DNA of 64,000 nucleotides from Welwitschia mirabilis (taxonomy: Eukaryota; Gnetophyta; Gnetopsida; Welwitschiales): positions 133,432,400 to 133,496,399 of the forward strand of contig JBOZIK010000001.1 of assembly GCA_051453625.1 (NCBI GenBank), given 5' to 3'. Position numbers and translations under genes: made by a program. Shown here one piece after another: positions 13,049 to 24,788 of the stretch; the stretch's first letter is position 1; every line of letters begins with the position of its first letter. The notes below the pieces were generated by a model. The model had not been told where the DNA came from. It did no database searches and was given only the letters and a program-made list of their open reading frames with translations.

Positions 13049-13149
13049 TAAACTCATTTCGGATTTGAATATTTTCCTTTCTCAGTGCGACCTTGAGGAC
13101 ATAATAGTCTATCATTGGTGGTTTATAGAATTTCTTATTCAAATCATTA
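13049..13149. other. Short unassigned stretch after gap
   Basis: About 100 bases between the 100-N gap and the point (13150) where giant-LTR sequence resumes. It matches neither the LTR nor the LINE part seen. It may be the LINE 3' end or contig-edge sequence. Confidence 0.35.
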
Positions 13150-14070
13150 AACCCAAATATATATATTAGTAATCCTCTAGTAATATAAACCCCTTGGTCA
13201 CTTGGCCAAAATATCTATTAGTAATCCTTCATCACCAAGCATAAAAGATCCCTCATATCTCACTATATGTCTTTGTGGAAGCAAATGTAAGGGAATATAT
13301 TATAATAGAATGTCATTATAATAAACTCATGCAAAAATATGATTAACACACACACACACACACATATGTATACACACATATGCACATGCCATTTTGGCAG
13401 GGTACCTCTTAGCTGCTTCTTTTATAAAATATCATAATGAATCTAATAATATATAAATATAAAATTCTAAGGAGAATAGTCTATATGGCACTAATTAAGT
13501 CTCTAGTCTTAATAGACTTAGATCAATAGAAGTCAAATGATAAATTAATAAATTAAGTGCCTAATTATTTCAATGAGGATGATAGAATAACCACTATTGT
13601 TATGTTATTTTATGCATAAGATAATAAGTAACTACTTGGAATATTTAACTCATATGCATGAAAATGTAAGAAATTATGTTTAGGCATACAGATCTAAAAA
13701 GTGTTAAGAATACTAGAAGTAACCATGACTATTGTAAACTATGCTAAAACCTGCATCATTTTTTTATAACTATACTATGTATATATAATTGTATGGAACT
13801 ATAAACATATCATAGACTATCTAGTTTGTATAATATATCATACATTTAACTATTAAAGAAAAAACATTTATTAAAAATGTGAACATTATGGTAGTCTAAC
13901 TAGTGATTAATCCTTCATTTAAGAGGTCATAATAGTTGTACTTTCCTAGAAATACTAAAATGTTGAGTTTTAAGTATCTCTCACCCTCTAATATCTTTTA
14001 ATATAATAGTTACACACATCTATCCTTTATAACATATACATGGTACTCTNNNNNNNNNNTCATACAAGAC

Positions 14071-14148
14071 AATATAATATAATATAGCATAATATAATAT
14101 AATATAATATAATATAATATAATATAATATAATATAATATAATATAAT
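14071..14148. repeat. (AATAT)n pentanucleotide tract
   Basis: About 15 near-perfect AATAT units with one GC interruption. The same LTR position holds shorter, more degenerate ATAAT tracts in copies b (3460-3550), c (7540-7620) and d-left (12040-12220). The 76-codon minus frame 14060-14290 is a low-complexity artefact of this tract. Confidence 0.95.
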
Positions 14149-15305
14149 TATTATTGTATATTATAATATAATGTAATATGATATCATACATATGTAGTAT
14201 AAAAATATAATTATAAAAAGACATAACAATAACCAATTGGATTACCATGTAACTTAAGCATGGTTTCATACTAACTAGATAAAGATACATTTTCTAGAAC
14301 TATCTAACATCTAAATCCTAAGTATCAAGTTATTCCTCTTTATCTTATTGCTTTCTTTTCCCTTAATAAATATCTTGGTTATAAATATATTTAAACCACT
14401 TGCATAATCCTCACTTACATAATACTCCAATCCCTCTAAAGGAGTCATGAAATACATTAGGTGCTCTAATGATAAGATCTAAACGCCTAAGAAAATCTAA
14501 TGGCTGAATAAGAAGCTTTACAATCCCTCATAGGTAAATAATTGATATTACTTTGTATTATCATTTCTTAAAGCTTTATCAACCTTTCATAAATTGCTAA
14601 GCCTATTTCATGTTCCATTTCATTACGTATTATACAAACATATATATTTTTATATGTAGATTTCCCCTTCTTTAATGCTAATATCCTATTCTTTACTCTT
14701 CATAGATTTAGTAACTTAGCATTTCAATTCCCCCTTGTATTATCTTCTTTATGTTGCTATAGTAAAACAATATTTTCATCTTAAATTTTAATTAAATGAG
14801 TCAGAATCTAGGTTCCAAATTCATTTTTCATATAAAGATCTATGAACTTACACTTTTGGCATATCTACTCTTCGTGCTTCCTTTTAACTCTACTTGCATC
14901 AACCAATACTTCTTTTGGATTTTTTTCTTCTTACATTTGTCTTTATAAAAATTTGAATAACTAAAACAAGGTAATAGAAATAAATCTACAATCACATGAT
15001 CATGTAGGACTAAATTTGAAGGAATAGATAAAAGCCTATTTCAATCATGTTAATCATTATTTTAAAGAAAACACATGGTAGTTTGTATTATAGTAAATTT
15101 CAAATGGTACTAGAATTAAGAGTGTATTGAAAATTTCATCAGTTTCATTATGATTAATATAAGTTATGCTTCTATACATAAGGCTAAGGTAAAATAGATT
15201 TAAAGCTAAAATAGATTTAAAGCTAAATCAGAGAATAATAAACCTTTGTTAGATAAATAAAAGTGCTTTTTAGAATTTGAAAAGAGGCACAACTAGTTTG
15301 TAGTC

Positions 15306-15307
<2 letters not shown>

Positions 15308-15342
<35 letters not shown>
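15308..15342. repeat. (TA)n microsatellite
   Basis: About 17 TA units at the LTR site that is (GT)n at the window start and shorter (TA)n at 4546 and 8570. Confidence 0.96.
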
Positions 15343-15345
<3 letters not shown>

Positions 15346-16689
15346 ATATATATTTCTGGTTATTCAACTTGTGAAATATGTATACGTTGGTGTAAAGAAT
15401 TCATAATTTTAATTTGTTTGAGCGAAAAGAAAACAAATTAGTCACCTTTATTTAGGTCGTGTTTTTGTGTGTTAGTCTAATAGATTAAAAGATCGATAAG
15501 TTAATCCATGCACTTGTGATTATAAAGAGGATTGATTTGAGGATGATACATGGTACTAATGCATATGGATTCACACATAAAAAATCAACACAATATCCTA
15601 GTTTATTAAATCTTGTTTTATGTTCATCCTTATATGGAATGGTTTTGCTCGCTTATAAGGAGTGCCTTAATAATTGTATTGGTCACTCATAGCCTTTTCT
15701 TCTGATGTTTTTGTGAATAATGTTATCATCATTTAGCATTAATTATTTGAGCTTATTTCATTCACTTCCAATTCATCATAGTTCACTACAAACTCCATGC
15801 CCTTAGCGGTAGCTCATTTTAAACTTATTTTGTTTTCTTTCTATCTTAGCTTCTTACCATTACAACACATACTAAGCTCCATATTTTCTTCTTTTTTTCC
15901 TTCACACTTAAATTAAATTTTAAAAAAATAAACTCATTACTTTGAAGAGATTAATCCAGATGTCAACAGAATTGTATAAATAAAATAATATCTTGGATCT
16001 GTAAAATATTATTTCATACATCAGTAACATATATGCTTTAACTTCCTTTCTAGAAATTCCTTAAGTACTTTGACAAATTGAATCACATTGAAGAAACAGA
16101 CGCAATCCAAATCTAAAGAAAAGTCCCTGATAAATTTTTAATTTTATAGGAAATCATCAATATTTTATTTTAATCCTCTTATGAATTTGTAAGGCATGTC
16201 GGATTTGGAAGTGGGCCTGGTCTTTGCTCTGAATAAAAATTTACTTCCAAAGGAATGAGACCATCAAATCCATTCCGGAGGCCTACTAAAAGAATTTTAA
16301 AGATCCTAAAAAATCTCCTATATCCCTTACTTGATCTGCAACATAACGTGATTTTGCAGAATAAAAAGAAAAACCATCTTCAATAAGGATCCGGATAGTT
16401 CTCAGAGCCCTCCAGAATCAATGCAGAAGTAAAATCCAGTTCAAGCCAGTTATTACTGTTATCAACTTCTTCCACATGAAATATTTCTTAATCAATTATA
16501 GAATCAAGAGATTGAATGATATCAGCGCAACAAAGGTGACCCTTAGAATTTGAAAAAAGCCACTTATCAAGACACTCGAGATGAAATGCAATTCTGGACT
16601 TCTATAAAATCCGAGTTCTTCTTGTTTCCTTCATTCTTATGCTTGGGTTTTCTGATCATTGAATTGCCATTATTGGGAGTCACATTTAA

Positions 16690-16815
16690 TTTTTTTCCTC
16701 CTTTTTTCTTTTTAATTTTTTTGGCACTTCGTAAGCCATGCACTCAACACAGGAATCTAACTTGGAACTTGTTGCCTCACAAGCATATGTCTTGACCACT
16801 AGACTTAGGTCAATT
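16690..16815 (-). mobile_element. tRNA-derived SINE
   Basis: Read on the minus strand, TAGTGGTCAAGACATATGC resembles a pol III A box, and AGTTAGATTCC, about 39 bases further on, resembles the B box (consensus GGTTCGANTCC). Between them lies CTTGTGAGGCAACAAG. A purine-rich A/G tail (complement at about 16687-16722) follows, as in plant SINE tails. The A-to-B spacing fits a tRNA-related SINE promoter. The block separates the truncated giant LTR from the copia element. No target duplication could be recognised, so its boundaries are approximate. Confidence 0.6.
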
Positions 16816-16924
16816 TGGAAAAGACCAAGTAACTAGATAAAAATGTAGTTAAACGACTTCTTCTTTATATCCAGTTAATCAAATCCAAGATCTAGTTTAT
16901 TACATTGCCTTTAGTCAGAGGATG

Positions 16925-18260
16925 GAGAGATAATTCCTGGTTCACACTGAAGTCTTTTAAAGATAATAAAGTTTAGGGGTTTTATAAAAATATTATCTAG
17001 TTGTTTATCAATGATTACAAAATTCATAAAATCTTGCCTTGTTCTACTTGATCTCTAAGAAAATGATGTCTTAGTTTAGTATGTTTAGTTCAAGAATGTT
17101 GAACAGAGCTCTTTGAGATATTTATTGTAATAGTATTATCATAAAAGATACTCTAAAGTCTTTGAGCATTTTCTTCATCCATATAAGATGGGTACAATGA
17201 CTTTCTACTGCTATATATTTTTCTTTTGTTATGGAAAGGGAAAAGGAGTTTTGCTTCTTACTTTACCATCTTACCAAGTATGATCTTAAATGAAGACAAT
17301 TTCCATTGGTGCTTTATAATCATCTTTATAACCAACCCAGTCTACATCACTAAAACTTATAAGTTTAAAGGACATTTTTGTAGAATATTATAATTAATAA
17401 TTACTTGAACCCTTTACATATCTTATGATTCTTTTAATAGCTTAAAGATGTGATTCCTTTAATTAAGTCTAATATCTAACATAAATAGCAACATTGAATG
17501 TTATATTAGATCTACTTGTGATTAAATATAATAGACTTCCTATCGTACTTATATAAAGTTTTTGGTCCATAGATTTTTCATGATCATTAAGACTAATATT
17601 ATATGAAGTTGACATAGGTGTGTCAGTTGATTCTACATTTTCTAGTCTATATCATTTAATCAAGTCCCTTGAGTAATTAGATTGAGATATAAATATTCCA
17701 TGTTATGTTTGTTTGATTTGATGATTAAGAAACATTCAAACTTCACTAAGCAAACTCATTTCAAAATTTGTTATCATAATGCTAGTGAATTATTTTAAGA
17801 GAACTTTGTTTAAAGATTAGAAAATTATGTTATCTATATAGATTTAAATGATGATAAAGTTCTTCTTAAGATTTTTGACAAATAAGGGTTCATTCATAGC
17901 TCTACGAGCATAACCATTTTCATTAAGAAATGTTACTAGTTTTTCATACTAAGCCCTTAGAGCTTTCTTTAAATCATACAAATACTTTTTGAGTCTATAC
18001 ATATGGTTTGATTTATGTGGATCTATAACGTCTTGAGGTTGTTCACATAAAATTCTTCATTGAGAGTTCCATTTAGAAAGGAACTTTTCATATTCATCTG
18101 AAAAATTGTAATGTTCTTAAAGGCTGCATAAGATAAAAACATTCTAATACTACTTAGTATAGCCATTGGAGCAAATGTATCTTNNNNNNNNNNNNNNNNN
18201 NNNNNNNNNNNNNNNNNNNNNNNNNNNNNNNNNNNNTTCTTAATCATATTATTCTATTCA
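16925..18260 (-). pseudogene. Copia reverse transcriptase and RNase H remnant
   Basis: RT begins with DTFAPMAILSSIRMFLSYAA and QMNMKSSFLNG (18023-18180), where the family has QMDVKSAFLNG: a first catalytic Asp is Asn. The active-site box near 17825-17850 reads YIDNIIF instead of YVDDIIF, so a second Asp is also Asn. RNase H follows with SKKQNS and KEKYIAVESHCTHLIWMKK (about 17130-17270), then LDNIFIKPLNF near 16960-16990, the usual end of copia pol. Many stops and shifts are present. The enzyme would copy element RNA into DNA; this one cannot be active. Confidence 0.85.
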
Positions 18261-18599
18261 TCATACTTATTCTTAAAGATTTATTTTGTTTTAATTATAT
18301 TTTGGTCTTTGGCCTTTCTACAAGTTTCCAAACATAATTTATTTTGAATTTTTGAAGTTCATCTTGTATAGCCATCATTCAATCTTCAAGAGATTCTGGC
18401 TCTTCAAACTTTTTAGATTCAATTTAAGAGCCATAATAAATATGGGCACAAAAATTTTTAATAGAGTATCTTGTTTTAATCTTTAATCTAACATCGCTAG
18501 TGATGGACTTTAGTGGATGATCTTTTATGTCTTTAAACTTTTTGAAAGAAAACTTTTGAGATGGCTCTTATTCCTTTTCAATTATTACTTCTTTTATTG

Positions 18600-19820
18600 T
18601 CGAGGTTCTTAGAGTTAGATTTCTTTACCATTTAAAGGAATAAATCTTATACTAAAGTCTTGTATTTGAATGTTTATAGATTCTTTCACTATTAGATTTC
18701 ATTTCTTAAAAACTCAATAAACTCTACTTCTAGTTGAGTATCCTAAAGATATTGCTTTATCAACTTTGGACTCAAATTTGCTTAAATTTTTTCTATTCTT
18801 TAAGCCAAAGCATTCACTTCCAAAGACTTTAAAATATATAACATTTGGTTTTATTCCTTTCCAAAGCTCATAAGAATTTTTATTGATGCTTGGTCTTAGA
18901 TAGAATCTATTGATAATATAGCAAGTAGTGCTTATTACTTTAGCCCAAAAAATTTTAGAAACCTTCTTATCATTTAGCATTATTCTTACCATTTATTGAA
19001 GGACTCAATTTTTTCTATCTATAATTCCATTTTGTTGAGGAGTCTTTGGGGTTGAGAACTAATGTTTTATACCATTTTCTATACAATACTTCTCAAAAAA
19101 ATGATTTTTGAATTCTCCTTCATGTTTACTTCTAATTTTTTTGATAGTGTATCCTTTCTTATTTTGGATTTTATTGCAAACTTCAATACATTTTAAAAGT
19201 TTTAGCTTTGTTTCCTAAAAGGTCAATCCAAGTAAATNNNNNNNNNNNNNNNNNNNNNNNNNNNNNNNNNNNNNNNNNNNCTAGACTTTTAGTTTGGGTA
19301 GGATCCAGCAAGTTCATATGAATGAGTGTAAGAGGTATTATTATTGAGACTAGTTTTTTTTATTTTTATAAGAAGTCTTGACTTGTTTTCCTTTTTGACA
19401 AGCATTACATAGACCATGTTTTTCAATGTTAATTTTGGAATTCTTTTCACAATCTTCTTTTTAATGATAGTTTTAAAATTATCATAGTTTACATGTACTA
19501 ATTGTTTGTGCCATAATTTTCTTTAATTTATATGATAAAAACATCATTTGTTTTTTCATGTCTAACTTCATACTTTTGACTATCAACAATAACTTTATGA
19601 CCTTTATTATAGATCTAACTAGTACTCAGCAAATTATGTTAAAGACCATTCACATATAAAACTTCATTAATCTTAGGCATGTTACATCCACTAGTGCTTT
19701 TAATTTCTTTAATCTTTTCTCTTCTATTATTATCACACATTATGTCTCCTCCATCAAAGTCATCTAAATGTTGGAATCTTGATTTGTTACTTGTCATGTT
19801 TTAAGATAAACTACCATTCA
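18600..19820 (-). pseudogene. Copia protease end, pre-integrase and integrase remnant
   Basis: FDGGDIMCDNN and then LYVNGLQHNLLS (about 19600-19760) match the region between protease and pre-integrase zinc finger. VSIIIPLTLIHMNLL (about 19280-19350) is the start of the integrase core. GEFKNHFFEKYCIENGIKH and STPKTPQQNGI (19020-19130) are core motifs, but the Asp expected before GEF is replaced (RSKHEGEF). The frame 18714-18992 (MVRIMLNDKKVSKIFWAKV, then YELWKGIKPN) is the C-terminal core. The 43-N gap at 19238 interrupts it. Integrase would insert element cDNA in the nucleus. Confidence 0.85.
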
Positions 19821-20559
19821 AGTATTAACAAGTTTCATTTAATACTTTAAAAGGTGTTTGAATCAATAAACTTTTTAATTTATCATTCCTCACCTACTTA
19901 TTCCATTTGGACTATTTTGGTACGCATTCCCTTGGGACAAAAGTAAATAGAAAAGAACTAATAGAATTTGAAAAAAACATTAACTCCCTAGCATTACAAA
20001 ATAATTTTGAATGACTTACCTTACCATAAAATGACATATAATTTTTGATACATAATTATTTTGCTATATTACTTAATTTAACTAATTTTATGGTCTTTGA
20101 GAGATGAACCCAATACCTTTCTTGTTATGAATTGGTATTTATATTCCAAGCATCTGTTCCAATTTACTTGAATTATTTGAAAACTTATTTACAAATTGAG
20201 ACAAGCTTTTTACCTCTTGAGTAAGTTTAGAGTTTTATATCTAAACCATCTTGTACTTTTTCTTCAACTCTTCTTTTTCCTTATTTAGTACCTTCACTAT
20301 CTTATTTAGATTATTAACTTATTTTCTTAGTTTTTCACATTCTAAATAGAGTTATTGATAAGTATCTTCTAGCTCCTTTTGATCTTCTTTAATAAGACCT
20401 AGATCATCTAGTTTTATTAAATAAGGCATGTCCTTTATGAAAGGGACTATTACCATGAAAGTAATTTTTTTGTTTCCATTTGACTCTTGGCTTGAGCTAT
20501 TATTATCTTCTTCATCTACATTATCCAAAGCGATAATGAAAAATGATATCCTGGATTTT

Positions 20560-21414
20560 TCTCTAATTTCTTTTGTTGTTTAGACATTCATTTGTAATAT
20601 GTTCATATTTCTTATAGGAATAGCACTGAATCCTCTTTTCTTTTTTAAGATCTCTTCTTAGTTTGGAATGATTTCTCTTTTATCCCTCCCTTGGTTCACC
20701 TTCTTTCCTTCTTCTATGTAAGAATTTTTTGAATCTCCTTGTTAAAAGTATAACCTCATCTTCATTAAGGTCTTCATCTAATTTATCAAACCTAGATTCT
20801 TCCTACATACTTTTCAATGCAAGACTCTTCTTTTTATCTTTAGAAAAATTTAACTCATAAGTTTGAAGAGCACCTTGAAGTTTCTCAAGTGCCATTGGAT
20901 TGATGTTCTTACTTTCTTCAATGGTTATGACCTTTGGCTCAAAGAGTTATTAGAGAGATCTTAGAACTTTTCATACAAATTTTTTTTCATCCATTTTTTT
21001 TCCTAGACTTATCATAGAATTTACAGTGTCTATCAATCTAGTATAGAACTCTTGTTAAGTATCCTTTTCTTCCATGCGAATATCTTCAAACTTGAAAATA
21101 AGCATCTATATCTTTTCCTACTTTGTAATAAATATTTCTTGATGTGCTATTTTAAGAATATCCCAATCTTCTTTGGCATGTTCATACTTCATAATCCTCT
21201 TTAATTCATCTGCACATACTACATAAAAAATAGTATTAAGAGCATAGACATCTAAGATAGCCTTAGAATTGTCAGTAGGAGTTCGTTGATCTTGAATTTT
21301 TTTTACCACTATGATGGTTTCATTATTATTGGTTTTGAATAGTGTGGTTATGACATATCTATTGTATATTACCTCCTCTATATCTACATATAAGAATCTA
21401 GAAAATATTCTCAT
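20560..21414 (-). pseudogene. Copia gag remnant
   Basis: The frame at 21118-21414 ends with DELKRIMKYEHAKEDWDILK, the copia gag (UBN2-type) signature. Downstream come EDIRMEEKDTQEFYTRLIDT, MALEKLQGALQTYEL and a zinc knuckle at 20586-20628 (QCYSYKKYEHITNEC). The second zinc-binding Cys of the knuckle is Tyr, a G->A change. Gag would form the cytoplasmic particle that packages element RNA. Confidence 0.85.
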
Positions 21415-21542
21415 AAGAATCTTCTAGTAGGTAGAGTTTATTCCATCGAATAGGATGGTCTTCTAGTAGAGAAGCCATTAGAAGGATTACTCATAGTTAG
21501 GGTTCAGGAGCCTAGATTTATTAGGATCTACTAATGACTCAA

Positions 21543-21558
21543 CTTAGCTTCAATACCA
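21543..21558 (-). other. Degenerate copia primer-binding site
   Basis: The minus strand reads TGGTATTGAAGC followed by TAAG at the junction between LTR and gag leader. It matches 9 of 12 bases of the initiator-Met site used by most copia elements. Position, more than sequence, supports it. Confidence 0.5.
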
Positions 21559-21559
21559 A

Positions 21560-22780
21560 AGTCATAATCTAGAGCCTTATAAGGGAGTAGAGGGGAATCT
21601 AGAGCCTTAGAAGGGAGCAGAGGGGTGAATAAGATTTTAAATTAATAAATAAATTAAAAAGCTATCTCCACTAGTACTGAATACTAAAAATATTTATGCA
21701 TATAAAATACTAAAAATGATTTAAAAGAAAATAACTAATATTAGAAAATAATAATGAAGATTAACACATGATTTATAGTGGTTTGAGAAACCTCATACTC
21801 CACTTATGGTGATCAGCTTTTATCCAAGACTAATCTGGATATTTTTTACTCATGTTTTAGGTATCTCAAATTAACTTATAACATTTTACAGTCGGCCTTT
21901 TTAAAGAATCAGTTTCAACATTTTAAGAGAATACTTATTGGTATCAATAATTTGCCACAATGCATAGGATTCACTAGATTCAAAGTATAATGATGATAGT
22001 ACTACACTGTTAAAAATGATATCATAAATCCAAGTACATATAGTTCAAATTGATTAATTAAATAACTAATAATTAAAAAGATGCTTGTTCAATTTTTGAT
22101 CAGGTAGAAGAGGTACAATGATTTTACGGCTGAGGAATATATATAATATACATTTTATGGTTTTATAAGTAGATTTAATTCTTCAACGCATAAGAACAAG
22201 AGGGCAATGGCGAGAAAAATCTTATCTCTGTCATAACTAGTCAACCCCTCAAAATATTTGGTCGACCCCATTGAGTGCCATCACTAAAGTCAGTGGCCCC
22301 CATTTTATTTTGTTTGATACAAGATCTTTATGTGTTCATGTATTATCAATCCCATCTAGGATTCGGTCGATCATATATCCAATTGACTACATTTTCTTTT
22401 GATCAACCACAAGAAAAATGCATAATAATATGTTTAGCCTAGGTCCATTTAACCATTAAGGAATCCTATTGATCCCTTGATAAAAAAATATGAAAACATT
22501 TTTACTTTAGATCTAGTTAACCCCTCAAGAATTTGTTTGGCCCCTTGATGATCAAATGTGATAAATTATTGTATAAGTCTGATTAAGCTCTTACAAATTT
22601 GATTGACTCCTTAATAAGTTGGCTTTGATACTTTTTGGTATAGGTTTGGTAGACTCCTTATGAATTTGGTTAACCCCTTTGAGGGACTGTAACTTGTTAN
22701 NNNNNNNNNAATGTTTGTTGCTTCTGACCTACAAGGATTAATATTTTTTTTTCAAGGAATACACACAAATTTTACTATAC
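21560..22780 (-). mobile_element. Copia 5' LTR
   Basis: It lies next to the primer site. The edge holds a 30-bp imperfect direct duplication (about 21570-21630, CTAGAGCCTTA... with AGGGGAAT / AGGGGTGAAT). The AGAGGGGTGAAT style is common at copia LTR ends. Between 22230 and 22690 a short motif of the type GTTAACCCCTT / GTCGACCCC recurs at least six times. The outer edge is not resolved because homology to the Tat LTR begins near 22810 and a 10-N gap lies at 22700. Confidence 0.6.
22230..22690. repeat. Degenerate ACCCCT-motif array in copia LTR
   Basis: Copies include GTCAACCCCTC (22237), GGTCGACCCCATT (22260), AGTTAACCCCTC (22504), TTGGCCCCTTGA (22530), TTGACTCCTTA (22603) and GGTTAACCCCTTT (22665), spaced by 20-250 bases. 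They look like relics of a short-period array inside the LTR. Confidence 0.5.
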
Positions 22781-22809
22781 CAAAAAATTTTAGTTTAACA
22801 TCAACTTAG

Positions 22810-24557
22810 CAAATTATAACTTAACAATATCTTGGATAAAATTTTATCCATAGCAACATGAATTACAGTAAAATTTAAATGAAAATAAACATGACTTAAA
22901 AATAGATTATTCTCTATTATCTCTATAGTTTTTAATGCTATTCTAGATAACTAGATTTTAAAATTAAATAATATAGATACAGGCAAAGAAGATTCATAAT
23001 AAGCTTGTTTACTCAAAAAATTAAAAAAAGTCCATTATATATATAATAGGGAAAATTTCCTATATACAAGATAGAAGACCTTAGGCAAGTGGTAAAGGGA
23101 TGTATTCTAGTACATTCCTTGGTATATTTTATCTCTAAGAGAATAAAATATGATCTACAAAATAGGAAGTAAGATCAAATTTGTATTTAAAGCCTACCTC
23201 AAAATGCCACTAAACATCTTCATGGAGCTTGTAGTTTAGTGCATATGTGGGTTGAAAAGGTAATCCATTTTCCATTGAAAAACAAACATAAGTCATCTAG
23301 CTATCCATGATTACTAAGAGATCATTTAAGTAATATAAAATTATGAGATTAATAGCCAATCACTTGGGTTATTCTTTGAAGTCTCTGACTTTGAAACCCC
23401 AAAACTTCCATATGACATTTACCAAAATTTGCAATTTCTTTGGGGAAATGCCCTAGTAGTAGTAACATTATCAATAGTTACTTTATCTATTTTAGAGAAA
23501 ATGGGAACATCATAAATTTTATATGTAATGCTTGCAACTAGATTAATCATAGCTCTAAAAGATAAGGATATCAGGTTTCATTCTAAATCATACTCACCAT
23601 TTTGAAAAACCTAGTTTAAAAGATTATACTAATAATGAGGAAATTGGTAAAAGGCCAGTGAGTATACACCTATTTTTCTAATTAGGATTTGAAATTCCTT
23701 ACTCGTTTTGATTTTTTGGACTCCTTTACATCCAATAATTAGAGATGAAGAGGGCTCAAAATCCAAATAATCCAATTATGAGAATTAAACTTCATATATT
23801 TCCTTGACCTAGTAACACATTGTTAAGAAATACATTAGAGTAAAATGAATTATTATCAAATGATTATATGGATTGATGTATTCATGCATGATCCTTTATG
23901 ATGCACCTTTGAAAGCCATTAAAACTAATTTTGTGAGTGGAGGATAAAAGATAAACTTTTGATAATAGTAATACTTCTAGGAGTGGAAGAACATTAGGTA
24001 ACGTTTAAGACTTTTGTTGCTTTGAATTTAAAATTCTTGGCTTAGAAAAATCATTTTATATTACATTAACTAATCCAAATCTATATGGACAATTAACCTC
24101 TTTAATTAGTTCTACAATATCAATAACGTTTAACTTAGGTAAAAGTATTAGTCCTTACAAGCATAATGGTCATCTCTAGAAAGCCATGGATGGGATAGCT
24201 AAAGATGAATTCTTCATAATGCATGGTGAGCCATGGAAATGTAAGGATTAATTATCTTAACAAAAGCTATGAACTACAAACTATAATATAATCTTATCAT
24301 AAAAAGGCTTAAACCTATAATTTAAAGATGGTAGATTAGGAAAGGTAATATGTAGAGTCAATTTTGCAACTAATAGGACATGATTTGTGAGCTCAAGGAA
24401 GGTTGATTTATAATGTTATAAAAAAGGAATGTAACTACTAGTAGATTTAATATTATTATTAATAGTTAATGTATGAAATTATATAAGTCATGAACCCTAA
24501 GAAGATGGGCCTAATTGATCTAATAATTTTATGGGACAATAATAGATGGTGGCCAAT
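22810..24557 (-). mobile_element. Tat 3' LTR, left piece
   Basis: It aligns with 49800-51480. For example, the sequence around 22905-23000 (ATTATTCTCTATTAT, then AGATACAGGCAAAGAA) matches 49900-49990, and 24150-24240 matches 51100-51180. It stops exactly at the CCAAT target site at 24553-24557 and continues at 39498. Confidence 0.82.
24553..24557. repeat. Target-site duplication CCAAT, left
   Basis: The five bases directly before LTR start TGATGACTC are identical to the five bases after the terminal CA of the other LTR (39498-39502). Confidence 0.9.
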
Positions 24558-24779
24558 TGATGACTCATAAAAGAATGTATCTTATGATATGTTTCTAATG
24601 AAGAAACTAATGAATTGTTAGCTAATATTATGATATTATTATAATATATATTAAGTTATTATAAGATAACTTTGTGATGCAAGTTAGTTAAAGAGGGATG
24701 CACTACAGAGAAGAAAGTAATTACAACAACTAAACAAGTGGCAGAAGAGAGGATGTAACAAACTTTCTTATATTACACT

Positions 24780-24788
24780 TATAAATAG
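24780..24788 (+). promoter_or_regulatory. Putative TATA box in 5' LTR
   Basis: TATAAATAG lies 222 bases into the LTR, in the strand sense of the element, a plausible U3 promoter position. The 3' LTR lacks this stretch because of its deletion. No expression can be inferred. Confidence 0.5.

Larger units (their letters stand above)
13150..16680 (-). mobile_element. Giant LTR, copy d, right piece (truncated)
   Basis: It resumes at a position equivalent to 11165 and so repeats the 11165-12240 segment before continuing to the LTR end region. It breaks off near 16672, about 270 bp before the expected terminal ACA, where copy b has CCATTATTTTC and this copy has CCATTATTGGG. A 10-N gap is at 14050-14059. 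The overlap with the left piece means that the two pieces are not one LTR simply split by a LINE; either two LTRs are fused here or the scaffold joins two array units at the gap. Confidence 0.75.
16900..22780 (-). mobile_element. Ty1/copia element, 3' LTR missing
   Basis: On the minus strand, from high to low coordinates, come LTR, degenerate primer site, gag, protease/pre-integrase, integrase, reverse transcriptase and RNase H, the copia order (integrase before RT). The pol end is followed within about 100 bases by the SINE and giant LTR, so the 3' LTR is lost. Small gaps: 18184-18236, 19238-19280, 22700-22709. The gag style (LQTYEL motif) recalls Tork/SIRE-like copia elements; the lineage is not certain. 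Confidence 0.85.

Noticed and set aside
14060-14290. 76-codon minus-strand frame
   Set aside because: It is a repetitive Tyr/Ile frame over the (AATAT)n tract.
1-16680. CRISPR array or prophage-type repeats
   Set aside because: Repeat units are kilobases long with LTR signals. The genome is clearly eukaryotic.
16741-16815. Functional tRNA gene
   Set aside because: It has A- and B-box-like sequences but no cloverleaf closure, a mutated B box and a SINE-like purine tail.
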